Position numbers and translations under genes: made by a program | Origin: Saprospiraceae bacterium | GTDB taxonomy: Bacteria > Bacteroidota > Bacteroidia > Chitinophagales > Saprospiraceae | Length of the DNA: 45,070 nt | Assembly (NCBI GenBank): GCA_021298575.1 | Contig: JAJTFM010000036.1 | Coordinates: 1 to 45,070, forward strand | Direction: 5' to 3' | Shown here: piece by piece, positions 43,286 through 45,070 of the stretch | Numbering within the stretch: position 1 is the first letter of the stretch | How the letters are laid out: the number at the start of each line of letters is the position of its first letter | The notes under the pieces: generated by a model | Seen by the model: only the letters and a program-made list of their open reading frames with translations | Databases searched by the model: none | What the model was told of the DNA's origin: nothing

Positions 43286-45070
43286 GTTTTATCAATTCTC
43301 GTCGGACATGGATGGCGGAGCGTCATTCTCTCCGCTTCCCCATTTTCGTTCGGCTCGGGTCCCATCACGATGGTCAGTTTGCCACCTGCAACCAGTTCCC
43401 GGTGATAAAACCAGGGCTTTATGAGTGGTTTTCCATTGAGTGTGGCAGCCTGTATATACCTGTTTTCCTTTGAATTATTGACGGTTTCTATGGTGAAAGT
43501 ACCGCCAGGGTAGTATGCCGGATCGAGTTTAATCACCACTTCATCAAAAATCGGACTTCCGAGTTCGTAAACGGGGTCCACATCGCATCCGCCGCGCATC
43601 TCAAAGAGTCCCATAGCGCTCATAACGTACCATCCGCCCATTTGTCCCTGATCTTCATCTCCGGGCCATCCGTCGAGCGGACCGCTGCCGTAAAACACGT
43701 CCATGATCTCGCGGGCCCATTTCTGAGTGAGCCAGGGTTTGCCGGAGTAGTTGAAGAGATAGGCTGCCTGCATATTGGGTTGGTTGCCGTGGTTGATGGG
43801 CAGCACACCCATGGCGAGCAGACTGTTCTCGTCGGTATATTCAGAGTTGAATTTCCATTTCCGGGAGGTCACGAATCCTTCATCCAGCCTGCGGTTGAAT
43901 TCATCTTTTCCCATCAGTTTGATGAGTCCTTTCAGGTCGTGTGGTACAAACCAGCTGTATTGCCAGGCGTTGCCTTCCACCCAGCCTTGTCCAAGAAAGG
44001 TTGAGCAGCAGTATTTCTCAAAGGGTTGTTTGAAGTTCCCGTCTGCCTGCCGCATATTCATGTAACCCACCGAGGAGTCCCATATATTGAGGTAGTTGTG
44101 TGCACGGCGCTTGAAGTACCAGTAGTCGTCTCTTTTCCCGAGTGCTTTTGCCATCTGCGATACTGCCCAGTCGTCGAAAGCATATTCGAGGGTATTGGAA
44201 ACGGGTCCGTAATCGTGTGGCACATAACCGAACTTGAGATACTGGTCGAGCCAGCGGTTGCCGGCAACCCCGCCTCCGGGATGTGCAATTCCCTGCTCTG
44301 TCTGGTTGTGATACATGGCCCTCCAGGCATGTTCCGGATCGTAATACCTGTGAATTCCTTTCTGGTAACTGCTCACGATGAGTTCTATCTCGTGTGAGGC
44401 TACCATAATACCGGAATATTCCAGTCCTTCCGGACCCTTGCAGAGCCATCCACCCTTGTCATGGAATTCCAGCAGGGAGGCTGTCCATTTGTCAGCTATA
44501 TCGGGAGTGACCAGCGTCCAGACCTGATTGAGATTCCAGAACGTGTTCCAGAATGCATCGCCACCGTACATGGGCAGATCCGGATTTTTCAGTTGCTGTA
44601 CTTTTTCATACATGTCAACATACTTTCCGTTCACGTCGCTGTAAATGGTACGGCCGACATATACCCTGTACAGATTGGTGTAGAATTTCTTCAGATCGGT
44701 TTCATCGCGTCCTTTCACTTGTATGGCGCTCAGCAAATTATTCCACTTTTCACTGGCATCAGTGTAAACAGCATCAAAATCCCAGCCAAAGGGCAGAGTT
44801 ATTTCGGTGTCGAGATTGTGCCGTGCCTGTTCGATGCTCACAAATGAAATACCCGTCTGTACGAGAATCTGTTCGTCCTGCCGGGTCTGGAACTCCACAA
44901 AAGCGCCAAAATCGCTGTGATCCCAGCCAGAATGAAGTTTCTGAACATCGCGCTGAATCCCGTTTCTGTTCCAGCCATTCAGTGCCTTGAAGGGCTTGCT
45001 GAATCGGATAACAAAATAAAGCTGGTATTCATTCCAGCCGGCGCCGCGGTGACTCTGCTGGTTGGTATAA
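43282..45070 (-). CDS. GH92 alpha-mannosidase (partial, continues beyond the window)
   Basis: The C-terminal ~595 residues of a glycoside hydrolase family 92 enzyme, calcium-dependent exo-alpha-mannosidases that Bacteroidota use on N-glycans and yeast mannan. The reading frame stays open to the window edge (YTNQQSHRGAGWNEYQLYFV is visible upstream). The catalytic half contains YGGDAFWNTFWNLNQVWTL, then GKRDDYWYFKRRAHNYLNIWD and GWVEGNAWQYSWFVPHD. The highly conserved GDEDQGQMGGWYVMSAMG holds the catalytic base region, followed by the closing beta domain. The gene runs into the FG-GAP lipoprotein gene with an ATGA overlap, so the two are co-translated. The N-terminal domain and any signal peptide lie outside the window. 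Confidence 0.93.
   Translation of the reverse strand, partial: YTNQQSHRGAGWNEYQLYFVIRFSKPFKALNGWNRNGIQRDVQKLHSGWDHSDFGAFVEFQTRQDEQILVQTGISFVSIEQARHNLDTEITLPFGWDFDAVYTDASEKWNNLLSAIQVKGRDETDLKKFYTNLYRVYVGRTIYSDVNGKYVDMYEKVQQLKNPDLPMYGGDAFWNTFWNLNQVWTLVTPDIADKWTASLLEFHDKGGWLCKGPEGLEYSGIMVASHEIELIVSSYQKGIHRYYDPEHAWRAMYHNQTEQGIAHPGGGVAGNRWLDQYLKFGYVPHDYGPVSNTLEYAFDDWAVSQMAKALGKRDDYWYFKRRAHNYLNIWDSSVGYMNMRQADGNFKQPFEKYCCSTFLGQGWVEGNAWQYSWFVPHDLKGLIKLMGKDEFNRRLDEGFVTSRKWKFNSEYTDENSLLAMGVLPINHGNQPNMQAAYLFNYSGKPWLTQKWAREIMDVFYGSGPLDGWPGDEDQGQMGGWYVMSAMGLFEMRGGCDVDPVYELGSPIFDEVVIKLDPAYYPGGTFTIETVNNSKENRYIQAATLNGKPLIKPWFYHRELVAGGKLTIVMGPEPNENGEAERMTLRHPCPTRIDKT

Overview
The window is about 45 kb of a Bacteroidota chromosome, most likely from the Saprospiria/Chitinophagia side of the phylum (lineage is inferred from gene content only). 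The evidence is a SusC/SusD pair, two proteins with type IX secretion (T9SS) C-terminal sorting domains, SprB-like adhesin repeats, a PadR/PspC pair, a LytTR regulator with a beta-propeller histidine kinase, and many upstream motifs of the Bacteroidota promoter form TAnnTTTG. No tRNA, rRNA, CRISPR array, insertion sequence or prophage was seen.

Layout. 1-6.0 kb: the end of a glycyl-tRNA synthetase gene and a Wzx-like flippase (plus), facing a minus-strand set of a CcmF-type cytochrome c assembly protein, a secreted beta-barrel-like protein and a small protein resembling the N-terminal domain of nicotinate phosphoribosyltransferase. 6.1-7.9 kb: a PhoB/PhoR-type two-component pair. 7.9-13.9 kb: a compact minus-strand block (DUF2452, DUF1080, C39-peptidase ABC transporter, tRNA 2-selenouridine synthase, homogentisate dioxygenase, CutA). 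14-19.3 kb: a secreted GH18 protein, triosephosphate isomerase, a sugar mutarotase, chorismate synthase, a CPBP protease and PdxJ. 19.5-24 kb: SusC/SusD nutrient uptake pair closed by a strong terminator. 24-27 kb: a degraded stretch, a perfect 21-bp inverted repeat, then the PspC/PadR/small-protein operon (minus). 27.4-31.3 kb: LytTR regulator and propeller kinase. 31.8-34.2 kb: a lipase-like lipoprotein overlapping a potassium channel gene. 34.5-39.2 kb: a 1568-residue T9SS adhesin. 39.2-45 kb: a lipoprotein, an FG-GAP/UnbV lipoprotein and a GH92 alpha-mannosidase that runs off the end (minus).

The most striking property is the number of broken reading frames in otherwise well-conserved genes. 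tpiA, cutA, the CPBP protease gene and the pspC gene (twice) each need a one-base correction, mostly in short homopolymers, to restore a normal protein. The SusD and FG-GAP/UnbV genes change frame at points where about 50-60 residues of the family also appear to be missing. A broken tpiA is unlikely in a living cell of this type, so I read the one-base cases as probable sequencing or assembly errors; the two deletion-like cases could be errors or real.

Functionally the region mixes housekeeping genes with outer-surface glycan and polymer use (SusC/D, GH18, GH92, mutarotase, T9SS cargo) and envelope signalling. I found no clear, complete, undescribed system. The best leads are the stand-alone NAPRT-like mini-protein, the perfect inverted repeat beside a degraded gene, the promoter-plus-terminator leader before the adhesin, the unexplained 550-bp intergenic region at 31.3-31.8 kb, and the lipase/potassium-channel pairing.
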